This document shows positions 25,259 to 33,443 of a stretch of DNA of 64,000 nt, in pieces. The DNA is taken from positions 1 through 64,000 of the forward strand of contig NZ_NFLI01000009.1 of assembly GCF_002160825.1 (NCBI RefSeq). The letters are read 5' to 3'. The notes under the pieces were generated by a model, which saw only the letters and a program-made list of their open reading frames with translations, did not search any database and was not told the DNA's origin. The stretch is from Lachnoclostridium sp. An131 (GTDB taxonomy: Bacteria; Bacillota; Clostridia; Lachnospirales; Lachnospiraceae). Numbering within the stretch: position 1 is the stretch's first letter; each line of letters opens with the position of its first letter. The translations under genes were made by a program, and so were the position numbers.

Positions 25259-25852
25259 AAGCTCTGTCTTTATTTTTGTTGAAGAGGTGACAGTTCCAAA
25301 TTTGGGAATGATATATTGGATTTCGAATTGGTGCATCTCTTCTGTAAATGATTCACAGCAGTCTTCCACCACATGGATTTGATATCCTAGTTCAGCTCCA
25401 TATCGAGCAGTGCTGTCTACAACAAAATTTGTTGCGCAGCCAGTCAGATATAAATGGCGGATATTTTTGGCGCGGAGAATTTGGTCCAGATTAGTATAGG
25501 AAAAAGCGCTGGTATTTACATTTTTGATGACAAGATCTTTTTCTTTAGGTTGAATGATTTCTGGATTTGCAGCGCCCCAAGTGCCAGCGAGAAATGCATT
25601 AGCGTTTCTTGAATCAATGCATATGGGAAGATTGGCTTCTCCTAGTTCCGGGTATCCTTCTTTGAATTCATTGTTAATATAGATAACCAGCATACCTGCT
25701 TTTCGGCAGAAGTCAGCTAAATCAGAAATGATATTTAATGTGCGGTTTGCCTCGATTTGTTTATAAACACCTGAATGACTGTAAAGGCCATCTGGGTGAA
25801 CAATATCATTTTGACAGTGCATGATAAGCAAAGCACATTCTTTAGAATTCAT
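25256..25852 (-). CDS. Isochorismatase-family cysteine hydrolase
   Basis: This 198-residue protein has the isochorismatase fold with a plausible Asp-Lys-Cys triad: D in MHCQNDIV near the N-terminus, K in VIKNVNTSAF and C in LTGCATNFVVDSTARYG. Family members hydrolyse amides (nicotinamide, ureidoacrylate, N-carbamoyl compounds) or vinyl ethers. It is the last gene of the minus-strand arm of the sugar-acid locus, 13 bases after the UxaA-like gene, so it may release a carboxylate or ammonia from the substrate. The substrate cannot be read from the sequence. Confidence 0.85.
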   Translation of the reverse strand: MNSKECALLIMHCQNDIVHPDGLYSHSGVYKQIEANRTLNIISDLADFCRKAGMLVIYINNEFKEGYPELGEANLPICIDSRNANAFLAGTWGAANPEIIQPKEKDLVIKNVNTSAFSYTNLDQILRAKNIRHLYLTGCATNFVVDSTARYGAELGYQIHVVEDCCESFTEEMHQFEIQYIIPKFGTVTSSTKIKTEL

Positions 25853-25865
25853 AATAATTCTCCTT

Positions 25866-26924
25866 TTAAGATATTTTTTCCGGAAACGTCTGAGCGGATC
25901 CTAACAGGTATCCATCATACATCCCCAAATTTTCAGATGCAGTGAAGGCTCCATTCAAAACGGGCCGAAGTGTTTCCCATAAAGTCTCCATAGACGTTTT
26001 TTCTTTGATTGTAAAATCTATTTCTTCCATACAGGCTTCCGATATATATTCTGGAATCAGAATCAGTGCAGGGGCAATAGCGGTTCCAATTACAAAGTGT
26101 CCATTAGAGGGGAGCATGACTAAATGTGCACCGCTGCAGATGAGATCCAGTGCCTGGTCGATGGGGCATGTAGCAGCAATACCGGTTTCCGCATGCCGAT
26201 CCTGCAGGGGGTCTACAAGCCAGAGACCACAGCAATCTGGAATTTGGGAAATTTTCAGTACTCCTTGGAATGCAAAAGGTATGTTCTTCAGAACTGCAGC
26301 TTTAAAGTGTGAGATTTCTTCTTCGCTTTTTAGGCTTTGGAAAGTCTGCATAGATTGGGCGGTCAGGAAATCCTGCAGGTTCAAGAGTACCGAGCAGCAG
26401 GCGGCCTGAGCGCTGCTCAAAAGCTGGGGCAGGCAGCTTGAAAGTATGTGTGAAAATGTGGGGAGCCCTCCGTTTGTAAGCCCGATAATAAGGCGTGAGC
26501 TGGGCAGGGGCTTTCGAGGCAGAAATTTTATCTCAGTCCAAAGCTCCTGGAGAAGCGAAAGCCCAATTTCTATGGAACGCGAAGTTCCATAATTTTGATC
26601 CATCAGTATCCGAGCTGGTTTCCTGTGCTTCTCAGCATAGTTTAAGAGAAGATTCCCCTGAATAAATTCACAGCCATGGCCAACGATAAGAACAGCGCCC
26701 ACATTCCCGTGAGCGATAAGTCTCAGCATTCGGTAAATGATAATTTGGTTGTCGAAGCAGCTGCCGTTTCCGATTACCTGAACAGGAATATCTTTTGGCG
26801 CTGCGCGGCAGATTTGCTGTGCAACAAAAGCAGAACAGTTGACAGTATATAAAATAAGTATGGAGTTTCGAATGCCGATTTGTCCATCGGCTCTTTCGTA
26901 GCCGGAAAAGAAAAGGTCATCCAT
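25866..26924 (-). CDS. Degenerate UxaA-like large subunit
   Basis: This 352-residue protein is a diverged relative of the altronate/galactarate dehydratase large domain and a paralogue of the next gene upstream. Both share the ADGQIGIRNSILILYT opening, the VIGNGSCFDN Cys, and the NGHFVIGTAIAPALILIPE and EIDF segments. However ECGGSD is replaced by TNGGLP, and the PGN..GGLTTIEEKS block is missing, about 50 residues shorter overall. Catalysis is therefore doubtful; a structural or regulatory partner of the intact subunit is an alternative. Its start overlaps the upstream stop by eight bases. Confidence 0.72.
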   Translation of the reverse strand: MDDLFFSGYERADGQIGIRNSILILYTVNCSAFVAQQICRAAPKDIPVQVIGNGSCFDNQIIIYRMLRLIAHGNVGAVLIVGHGCEFIQGNLLLNYAEKHRKPARILMDQNYGTSRSIEIGLSLLQELWTEIKFLPRKPLPSSRLIIGLTNGGLPTFSHILSSCLPQLLSSAQAACCSVLLNLQDFLTAQSMQTFQSLKSEEEISHFKAAVLKNIPFAFQGVLKISQIPDCCGLWLVDPLQDRHAETGIAATCPIDQALDLICSGAHLVMLPSNGHFVIGTAIAPALILIPEYISEACMEEIDFTIKEKTSMETLWETLRPVLNGAFTASENLGMYDGYLLGSAQTFPEKIS

Positions 26925-28158
26925 AAATGATACCTCCTGTGTATGGTGCTATCTGAGAAAACTGTTTTTCATGGTTGATAAAACCATCGCGATGTCCGAG
27001 GGCTTCACCCTTTGAGAGCTGCCCGTTTATAGTTTGAAGAACCAGTTCTAACAGAGCATCCGCCAATTCGTCCGGATTCTTCTCTCCGTAAAGCATCGGG
27101 CTGGCATCGAAATCAATATCGTTACTGAGGCGGGAGTAGGTCTCCCGGTTTCCGGTGATTTTAAGTGTAGGTGTAACAGGAGTATTAATCAGGTGGCCGC
27201 GGCCGCTTGTGAGAATATTTAAAATCGTACCGCAGCAGGGATAGACCAGCAGGCTTGTGGCATCTTCACTGATATAAGGCCCGCATCCTTCTTCTGTATC
27301 GCTCATAGAATCCATGAGCCAAAGTCCCGGTTTCTTTGGAATCTGCCCGATTTTAACCACACCCTGAATTGGCCGGGAACCGCTTTTGCTCACAGTTCCC
27401 ATGCTTTTTTCTTCAATAGTAGTCAGGCCTCCTTTCATATTTCCGGGAGTAATAAAAAACTGATTATGCTCTTTAGAATATTTCAAAAATTTATCATAAG
27501 TACAGGAAATTTCTCTGGCGGCCTCTGCCGTTTGGCAGCGGGAGATCAGATAGTCCTTAAGGCCGACAGCTTCATACATTTCTTCGAATAAAACAGTACT
27601 TCCCAGATCAACCAGCATATCAAACAGGCGGCCTACTAATGGATTGGCTGATATGCCGGAAGTAAAGTCTGAACCGCCGCACTCTGCTCCGATGATTAAA
27701 TCAGAAAAACGCAGAGGCTGAGAAGGATTGACAGACAGGGAAGCCAGCAGATCTTTGACGAGAAGAAGCCCCTGGTTAATAGAATTGGCAATACCTCGAT
27801 TATGATCCAGCGAGAGTAAAGCTGCACACCGCCCTGACAACAGGGCCTCCTTCAACAGATTACTGCTGTCCAAACCTTCTGAGCTGTGGCTTACAATCAG
27901 CGCGCCTCCTATATTGGGATGTGTGAGATATTTTTTCAGTTTCATTTCCGTAAATGAGCTTGTGCAGTTACGTGTGAAGCCTAACACCTCAACGGTATTT
28001 GGAGAAAATGCCTGGGAAATTTTGCGGGCAGCAAATTCTGCACAGGGAGAAGTGTACAGAATCAAAAGGCGGTTACGGATTCCGATACGACCGTCTTTTC
28101 TTAAATACCCTGTGCCAATAGCCTGATTCTTTAAATGGCTGAAAGAGTTACGCGTCAT
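26917..28158 (-). CDS. UxaA-family hydro-lyase, large subunit
   Basis: This 413-residue protein matches the C-terminal catalytic domain of altronate dehydratase UxaA and D-galactarate dehydratase GarD: RKDGRIGIRNRLLILYT, RNCTSSF, GAECGGSDFTSGISANP, PGNMKGGLTTIEEKS, WLMDSMSDTEEG and LTSGRGHLINTPVTPTLKITGN. It should dehydrate an aldonic or aldaric acid to a 2-keto-3-deoxy acid, using Fe2+ or another metal. The SAF domain is a separate gene just upstream; the ATG at 28158 overlaps its stop (ATGA) and has GGGAGG before it. Exact substrate is unknown. Confidence 0.87.
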   Translation of the reverse strand: MTRNSFSHLKNQAIGTGYLRKDGRIGIRNRLLILYTSPCAEFAARKISQAFSPNTVEVLGFTRNCTSSFTEMKLKKYLTHPNIGGALIVSHSSEGLDSSNLLKEALLSGRCAALLSLDHNRGIANSINQGLLLVKDLLASLSVNPSQPLRFSDLIIGAECGGSDFTSGISANPLVGRLFDMLVDLGSTVLFEEMYEAVGLKDYLISRCQTAEAAREISCTYDKFLKYSKEHNQFFITPGNMKGGLTTIEEKSMGTVSKSGSRPIQGVVKIGQIPKKPGLWLMDSMSDTEEGCGPYISEDATSLLVYPCCGTILNILTSGRGHLINTPVTPTLKITGNRETYSRLSNDIDFDASPMLYGEKNPDELADALLELVLQTINGQLSKGEALGHRDGFINHEKQFSQIAPYTGGIIYG

Positions 28159-28508
28159 TCCATATCCTCCCATAATTGATAATTCATATCTTCCGGTGCT
28201 GCTGTTCGGAAGTCGAAGGCTGCTGAACGCAAGTCGTACAGGCTTTTGGCGTTGTGAATATGCACACAGGAGCCTGCAGGAATGTTTTTTACTGCTTTTG
28301 CAATGGGAATTCCATATTTGTAAATAATGTCTCCTGCGGTGATATCAGCCAGAGACACCTTAAATCCAAAAGAAATTTTTTCGGTGGCTGCGACTGTATT
28401 TGATACAGGAGTGCCCAAAGGAATATCCTGAATAGCTGTACCAACATTATCTTTGGGGTTCAGAAAAATAACGGGGTAGAAATTAGAGTTTCTCAAGATT
28501 ATTTTCAC
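28155..28508 (-). CDS. SAF-domain small subunit of UxaA-type dehydratase
   Basis: This 117-residue protein is the SAF domain that forms the N-terminus of UxaA/GarD: LNPKDNVGTAIQDIPLGTPV, KVSLADITAGDIIYKYGIPIAKAV and IPAGSCVHIHNAKSLYD. The terminal His-x-His-Asn region is the family's usual metal or substrate contact. It starts with GTG at 28508, overlapping the LarA-like gene by 26 bases, and is coupled to the large subunit. Split small and large subunits are common in Firmicutes. Confidence 0.88.
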   Translation of the reverse strand: MKIILRNSNFYPVIFLNPKDNVGTAIQDIPLGTPVSNTVAATEKISFGFKVSLADITAGDIIYKYGIPIAKAVKNIPAGSCVHIHNAKSLYDLRSAAFDFRTAAPEDMNYQLWEDME

Positions 28509-29811
28509 CTGCCTTTTTAAAGGGTATCAAAAAGCCGTCTGCATCAAATTCCATAGGCTGGGCTTCTGCAAGGAGTTCTATATCATTCCGCCCTTTAAGT
28601 TCCTGGTACAAAGCAGGGGAAACCTGTATATCATGGAGAGAAAGGGTGTTTTTTATCCTGGCAATGCGCATATTGGAAGGATCAGAGCCGATACAGGTTC
28701 GAATGGAGAGCAAGATAGCCTCTTTGTCAGTGTTCATGTACAGAGGGATTTTTGCTCCCTGAATGCCGTTAGAGGTGATCAGGTTTGTCCAGGTAGTGGA
28801 CCAGTTGATGTGATTTAAACATTGGCGTGTAGTGATATCTGCAGCGCCTATGCCACATCCGTTTTCATGAGTATCTTCTGTTAAATCTGCTATGAAAAGA
28901 CGTTTTAAATTCAGAATTTTGGAAAAATCCTTCTGAATTCCATTGGTACGTCCTGTTACATTGGGATCGGCTCCGAAGCCGCTGATTTCTTTTCCAATAC
29001 GATCTATAATCAGCAGATCCAGATCGTGAAATTTGAATGCAGGTATTCGTTCTTTGGCTAATTGAAGCAGACGGGCGTCCAGTTCTAAAAGGTCTCTGCC
29101 AGGGGCTGCCTCAATGGCGCAAATTTCGTCATAAGCATTTTGAACGATTCCGATTGCTCCGATTACCGGGAATCTGTGAATAAATGTTTGAGCTGTCTGT
29201 GGAAGGTATTGGGGAAAGTGCTCGAAACCGAGCTTATGAAATGTGGAGGCGCCTTTGTGATTGGCAAGACCTATGGCAATCATTTTGGCAAGACCGCTTT
29301 CGTGTTCGGCGCGGAAATCAGTGTGTGGTTTGACCTTGTGCATGATGATAATTCCATCTGCAGAAGCGGCATACTCATCGCAGTAAAGAGGAAGATTTCC
29401 GTCCAGTGTTCCGTATTGTATGACTGACATGGTACTTAAAATAGGAGCGTTTACGGATTGCTCGGTGATCCCATAAGAGGCCAGAACTTCAAGCTGGCCT
29501 TTTGCATCGGCATTGCCATGACTGCCCATAGCAGGCACTAGAAAGGGGCTGGCTCCAAGTTCGCGGAGGTAATCACAGACAGTTCTGTAAATGAGCGGCA
29601 TGTGAGGGATGCCGCGGCTGCCTGCAGTGATACAGATGCGTTTGCCTTGAAAAGAATCTATGTCCAATTTTTTAAGCTGTTGGATGATATGAGCTTTTAG
29701 ATTGGATATTTTGAAGTTCGAATAATTTTGCCGTATGAGGTACATTGGAGGGATGAAAATATTTTCCATCCCTTCGATTTTTACATCATTCGGCGGGAAA
29801 TAAATGTGCAT
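28483..29811 (-). CDS. LarA-like (DUF2088) nickel-pincer racemase homologue
   Basis: This 442-residue protein belongs to the lactate racemase LarA superfamily. LarA uses a nickel-pincer nucleotide covalently tied to a Lys. The likely counterparts are visible: R in AGSRGIPHM, H in AMGSHGNAD, H in KVKPHTDF, K in ESGLAKMIAIG and H in LANHKGA. By context it would epimerise C2 of a sugar acid rather than lactate. The larB, larC and larE cofactor genes are not in the window. I start at ATG 29811, with AAGGAGG upstream, overlapping the rpiR gene by 26 bases; upstream starts have no site. Confidence 0.8.
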   Translation of the reverse strand: MHIYFPPNDVKIEGMENIFIPPMYLIRQNYSNFKISNLKAHIIQQLKKLDIDSFQGKRICITAGSRGIPHMPLIYRTVCDYLRELGASPFLVPAMGSHGNADAKGQLEVLASYGITEQSVNAPILSTMSVIQYGTLDGNLPLYCDEYAASADGIIIMHKVKPHTDFRAEHESGLAKMIAIGLANHKGASTFHKLGFEHFPQYLPQTAQTFIHRFPVIGAIGIVQNAYDEICAIEAAPGRDLLELDARLLQLAKERIPAFKFHDLDLLIIDRIGKEISGFGADPNVTGRTNGIQKDFSKILNLKRLFIADLTEDTHENGCGIGAADITTRQCLNHINWSTTWTNLITSNGIQGAKIPLYMNTDKEAILLSIRTCIGSDPSNMRIARIKNTLSLHDIQVSPALYQELKGRNDIELLAEAQPMEFDADGFLIPFKKAGENNLEKL

Positions 29812-30709
29812 TTGTGTCCTCCTTTTTTTCATTGTCCCTAAAATCACGAAAGATTTCACGAGTTTGATAAAGGTGGAGAAGAGCGTTGCTTCCCATATGA
29901 ATCGAGAGAAGTATGTATAAAGTGTCTATGGTAGCCATTTGAATGAGCCTGGCGTACATTGCGTCGGAGAGCAGGCTCGTTTCGCGGGCTTTAGTTAGAA
30001 AAACTACATCTGAAAGCTTGCCGATGGTCGAGTTTTCAGTAGCAGTTAAAGAAATTACAGGAACTTTGTAAGCAGGCAGTTTATTTAACTGACGCACAAT
30101 ATCATAAGTTTTACCTGATACGGATACGCACAGGATAACATCACCCTGGTTGGGCTGGGATAAAAGTGCGGCGTTAATGTGAGAGTCGGGAGAATAGTGA
30201 CAGTTAAGCCCCAGCTCCAGAAAGCGGAAATGAGCATAGTTGCAGATAGGAGCTGAGGCGCCATATCCAAGAAGAATTAAACGGCTGGCATTGCAGACCA
30301 GCCGAACGGCCTGTTCATAATCTTGATCCTTTTGCCGCTCCAGACAGGAGGATAAGGAGGCGATCGAATTGAAAATAGTTTTCTGACGTATATCCTGTAC
30401 AGAATCATCAAGATGAATATCTTCCACTGAATGTGAAAAGGTATTTCCTGACAGGTCCTGTGCCAGCTGAAGCTTGAAATCCTGATAACTGTCAAAGCCT
30501 ATCATTTTGTAGAAACGCACAATAGACGCTTCGCTCTTTACGCCTGTCAGCTGCGCCAGTGTGCTGATGGTTGACTGGAGTGTCTCGTCGGGATGTTCCA
30601 GGATATAATCAGCGATTTTACGGCGCTTATTGGTCATTGCTTCATAATTTGCCCGGATAAGAGAAAATATGGAGCTGGAAGAACCAGATTCATTTTGTAT
30701 GGACTGCAT
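29786..30709 (-). CDS. RpiR/MurR-family regulator with SIS domain
   Basis: This 307-residue protein has the N-terminal RpiR helix-turn-helix (MTNKRRKIADYILEHP..., LAQLTGVKSEASIVRFYKMIGFDSYQDFK) and a C-terminal SIS sugar-phosphate-binding domain (ILLGYGASAPICNYAHFRFLELG..., VILCVSVSGKTYDIV, VISLTATENSTIGKLSD). Such regulators sense phosphosugars and control neighbouring catabolic genes. It is the first gene of the minus arm and lies opposite the plus arm, so it probably regulates both. GGAGG is nine bases before the ATG. Confidence 0.93.
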   Translation of the reverse strand: MQSIQNESGSSSSIFSLIRANYEAMTNKRRKIADYILEHPDETLQSTISTLAQLTGVKSEASIVRFYKMIGFDSYQDFKLQLAQDLSGNTFSHSVEDIHLDDSVQDIRQKTIFNSIASLSSCLERQKDQDYEQAVRLVCNASRLILLGYGASAPICNYAHFRFLELGLNCHYSPDSHINAALLSQPNQGDVILCVSVSGKTYDIVRQLNKLPAYKVPVISLTATENSTIGKLSDVVFLTKARETSLLSDAMYARLIQMATIDTLYILLSIHMGSNALLHLYQTREIFRDFRDNEKKEDTNAHLFPAE

Positions 30710-30746
30710 ATTATAAACCTCCTGTGGCTTTTATACTTATCAGGTG

Positions 30747-30802
30747 CTTACATTTTGTTCCATAAAATTATATCAGAGAGAGGTTATTTTTGTCAATGTA
30801 AG
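30747..30802. promoter_or_regulatory. Inverted repeat around the rpiR promoter, candidate operator
   Basis: CTTACATT (30747-30754) and AATGTAAG (30795-30802) form a perfect 8-base inverted pair 40 bases apart, straddling the rpiR promoter. A related GTTACATAA lies in the opposite promoter near 30896. These are candidate binding sites for the RpiR protein; the assignment is inference. Confidence 0.45.
30767..30796 (-). promoter_or_regulatory. Sigma-A promoter of rpiR operon
   Basis: On the minus strand TTGACA (30796-30791), 18-base spacer and TATAAT (30772-30767) match consensus. Transcription would start near 30760, about 50 bases before the start codon. Confidence 0.8.
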
Positions 30803-30876
30803 TCTGGAAAAAAGAAAAAAATTTTTTTACTAAATACAGCAAAATGCACAAAAATAATATTTTATCTATAAAATAC

Positions 30877-30905
30877 TTGACAAATAATTCAAGACGTTAC
30901 ATAAT
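30877..30905 (+). promoter_or_regulatory. Sigma-A promoter of the plus-strand sugar-acid operon
   Basis: TTGACA (30877-30882), 17-base spacer and CATAAT (30900-30905). The leader to the SDR gene is about 120 bases and A-rich. The whole 30710-31031 interval is regulatory; no gene is seen in it. Confidence 0.75.
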
Positions 30906-31031
30906 TCAAATTACAAAAAGAAAAAAATTCCTAAATTAGGGGCGATGGAGAGACAAATTAGGAAAAAATTTTCTTTTTAAGCAATGAAGGTGGAAGAAAA
31001 TTGGAAGGTTAGCAGGAGGAAGTGAAAACGA

Positions 31032-31817
31032 ATGAGATTGGAAGGGAAGGTTTGTGTAATAACAGGTGGAACCAGTGGGATAGGAAAAGAAACTGTCCGC
31101 CGCTTTGTGGAGGAAGGCGCGCAGGTGGTTTTTTGCGGAAGGAGGAAAGAGAAGGGGGAAGAATTCGAAAAAGAACTGCAGCAGAGCGGGTATTTGGGGA
31201 AGGCCCGTTTTGTACGCTGTGACGTAAGTGTGGAAGCTGATGTAAAGGCATTTGCAGAATATGTAAAAAAAGAATTTGGAGGATGTGAGGTATTGTTTAC
31301 GAATGCGGGGGCTCATCAGACTGGAAAAGTTCATGAGACAACGCCAGAGGATTGGGACCGCATTATGAATGTAGATGTAAGGGGAGTATATTTATGCTGT
31401 CACTATTTTGTTCCACAAATGCTGGAAAAGCGCTCGGGTATCATTATAAATATGTCTTCTGTATCAGGGCTTTTGGGTGATACAGATATGGTCGCATATA
31501 ATACGGCTAAGGGAGCTATTACCAATATGACGCGCTGTATGGCGCTCGACTATGCTGCTTCCGGAATTCGTGTGAATGCGATTTGCCCGGGAGCGGTGCG
31601 CACAGAGATTTTGGAGCACACCTTTACTTCAGTGCCGGGAGCAGAAGAAAAGTTTAAGAATGCTTATCCGGTAAAATATGTTGCTGATCCAATAGAGGTG
31701 GCAAATCTTGCGGTGTTTCTTGCGTCAAGAGAATGTGATTTCCTGACGGGAGCAAACATTCCTCTGGATGGAGGCATTACGGCACATACGGGGCAGCCCT
31801 ACATGGGAAATTATTAA
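31032..31817 (+). CDS. Short-chain dehydrogenase/reductase
   Basis: This 261-residue NAD(P)-dependent SDR shows TGGTSGIG (cofactor binding, near residue 12), the NAG motif, Ser in NMSSVSG, and YNTAK (catalytic Tyr and Lys), followed by the PGAVRTEI loop and the C-terminal GANIPLDGG. The classical SDR length is normal. It opens the plus arm of the sugar-acid locus and probably oxidises or reduces a hydroxyl of the sugar or lactone. The ATG at 31032 has AGGAGGAAG before it. Confidence 0.92.
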   Translation: MRLEGKVCVITGGTSGIGKETVRRFVEEGAQVVFCGRRKEKGEEFEKELQQSGYLGKARFVRCDVSVEADVKAFAEYVKKEFGGCEVLFTNAGAHQTGKVHETTPEDWDRIMNVDVRGVYLCCHYFVPQMLEKRSGIIINMSSVSGLLGDTDMVAYNTAKGAITNMTRCMALDYAASGIRVNAICPGAVRTEILEHTFTSVPGAEEKFKNAYPVKYVADPIEVANLAVFLASRECDFLTGANIPLDGGITAHTGQPYMGNY

Positions 31818-31829
31818 AAGGAGGAAAAT

Positions 31830-32513
31830 ATGCTTATTGAATTAAGCTATGTATTGAGCGAGACGGCACCTAAATGGCCGACGAATCCGGATGAGAAATA
31901 TTACGCAATAACATCGCCGGAGCAGGGGGACATCAACACGACATCTTCGGTATATCATCATCTGCATAATGGAACGCATGTGGATGCGCCAAGGCATTTT
32001 GATGCTAAGGGGGCTACAATAGAGCAGCTGGCGATTGAGGACTTTTACTTTACCAGGCCCTGTGTACTAGAATTATCAAAGAAAAAGGGAGAGCAAATCA
32101 CACTGGATGATTTGAAAGGAAAAGAAGCAGAGCTTGCAGATTGTGATATTCTTTTATTTTATACTGGCTATTCTAAACTGCGGGATACTGCTCCGGAAGA
32201 ATTTATGAATGATTTTCCATATCTGTCTGCAGAGCTTGCCAGATATATACGGAAAGAACTTCCTAAATTGAAGGCAATAGCGCTGGATGTCCTGAGTGTG
32301 GACAGTTCTGTCCTGGGAGGACAGATGGGATATCCGGCACATCATGCGCTGCTGGACGTAAACGAAGAAAATCAGGAACGTACTCTTCTGATCTTTGAGG
32401 ATGTGAATGTAGGGAAACTGCTGAACGTATCAGGGGTGAAAGAAATCTGTGCATTTCCGGTTCGCTGGGCTGGCCTGGAAGCTGGTCCTGTTGCAATGGT
32501 TGCTGTCGTATAG
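31830..32513 (+). CDS. Cyclase-family metal hydrolase (first copy)
   Basis: This 227-residue protein belongs to the cyclase/kynurenine formamidase-like family. The metal-binding signature HNGTHVDAPRHF is present, with a later AHHALLD. Members hydrolyse amides or cyclic esters and some dehydrate. It is twelve bases after the SDR gene, so an attractive role is opening a lactone formed by the SDR. A second, diverged cyclase closes the operon at 40173. GGAGG precedes the ATG. Confidence 0.85.
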   Translation: MLIELSYVLSETAPKWPTNPDEKYYAITSPEQGDINTTSSVYHHLHNGTHVDAPRHFDAKGATIEQLAIEDFYFTRPCVLELSKKKGEQITLDDLKGKEAELADCDILLFYTGYSKLRDTAPEEFMNDFPYLSAELARYIRKELPKLKAIALDVLSVDSSVLGGQMGYPAHHALLDVNEENQERTLLIFEDVNVGKLLNVSGVKEICAFPVRWAGLEAGPVAMVAVV

Positions 32514-32554
32514 ATAAAGGCTGTGCAAACGAGAAATAGAATAGGAGAAACGAC

Positions 32555-33442
32555 ATGAGTTTTAAATTGAAAGGTGTAATACCTCCAATGATTACGCCAT
32601 TTACTGAAAATGGAGAATTGGATGAAATAAGTCTGGTAAAACTTGTAGAGTATTTATCAGAAAGAGTAGATGGCTTGTTTATCTGTGGGTCTTATGGATG
32701 CGGAGCCCTGATGTCGCTGGAAGAAAGGAAGCGTGTTGCAGAAATTGTTAAGAAGCATGCAAAGCCGGAGACACAAATAGTGGTTCACACAGGAACTACA
32801 AATGCAAGAGACACTATCGAATTAACTCTGCATGCCAAGGATATTGGCTGTGATGCAGCATCGGCAGTAGGACCATATTATTACAAATATCAGGACATAG
32901 ATCTTTTTCACTATTATGAGAGTGTTTTAAAAGAAACAAAGGATTTTCCGTTTTATGTGTATCATAATCCTGGGTTTCAAGGGTATGAAACAAGCCTTTA
33001 TGTGTTGAAACAGCTGAAGGAAATAGGATTGTCCGGAATTAAAGACGCAACCTTCGATATGCTGAAGTATGCTACCTATCAAAGAGAATTGGCGGATGAT
33101 TCCTTTGATGTGGCGCTGGGAACAGAAGCTTTATGGATTTCTGCTCATTCTCTGGGATGTAAGGCGTATATTCCTGGTATCGGCAATGTATTTCCTGAGC
33201 TTTGTGAAAATATGTATCAGCTTTCCATACAGGGTAAGGCAGAAGAAGCGTTGAAGATTCAGTTTAAGATTAATGAACTGCGTGACATCATGTATCTGGC
33301 CCGCTCTACACAGCTTGCAATTTATGCGATTGCAGAAATCCGCGGCATTATAAAGGCATATCCCAGAGCTCCTTTCGTAAAAGCAAGTGATGTGGAAATG
33401 AAAAATGTCAGGGACGGGTTAGAAAGAATAGGAGTAATCTGA
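32555..33442 (+). CDS. DapA-family aldolase/lyase
   Basis: This 295-residue (beta/alpha)8 protein belongs to the dihydrodipicolinate synthase/N-acetylneuraminate lyase family. The Schiff-base Lys is in LSGIKDAT and the catalytic Tyr in YVYHNPG; the usual GGT-S/T-GE loop is changed to CGSYGCGALMS, indicating a substrate other than aspartate semialdehyde or sialic acid. In context it likely cleaves a 2-keto-3-deoxy sugar acid to pyruvate plus an aldehyde. Confidence 0.88.
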   Translation: MSFKLKGVIPPMITPFTENGELDEISLVKLVEYLSERVDGLFICGSYGCGALMSLEERKRVAEIVKKHAKPETQIVVHTGTTNARDTIELTLHAKDIGCDAASAVGPYYYKYQDIDLFHYYESVLKETKDFPFYVYHNPGFQGYETSLYVLKQLKEIGLSGIKDATFDMLKYATYQRELADDSFDVALGTEALWISAHSLGCKAYIPGIGNVFPELCENMYQLSIQGKAEEALKIQFKINELRDIMYLARSTQLAIYAIAEIRGIIKAYPRAPFVKASDVEMKNVRDGLERIGVI

Positions 33443-33443
33443 A

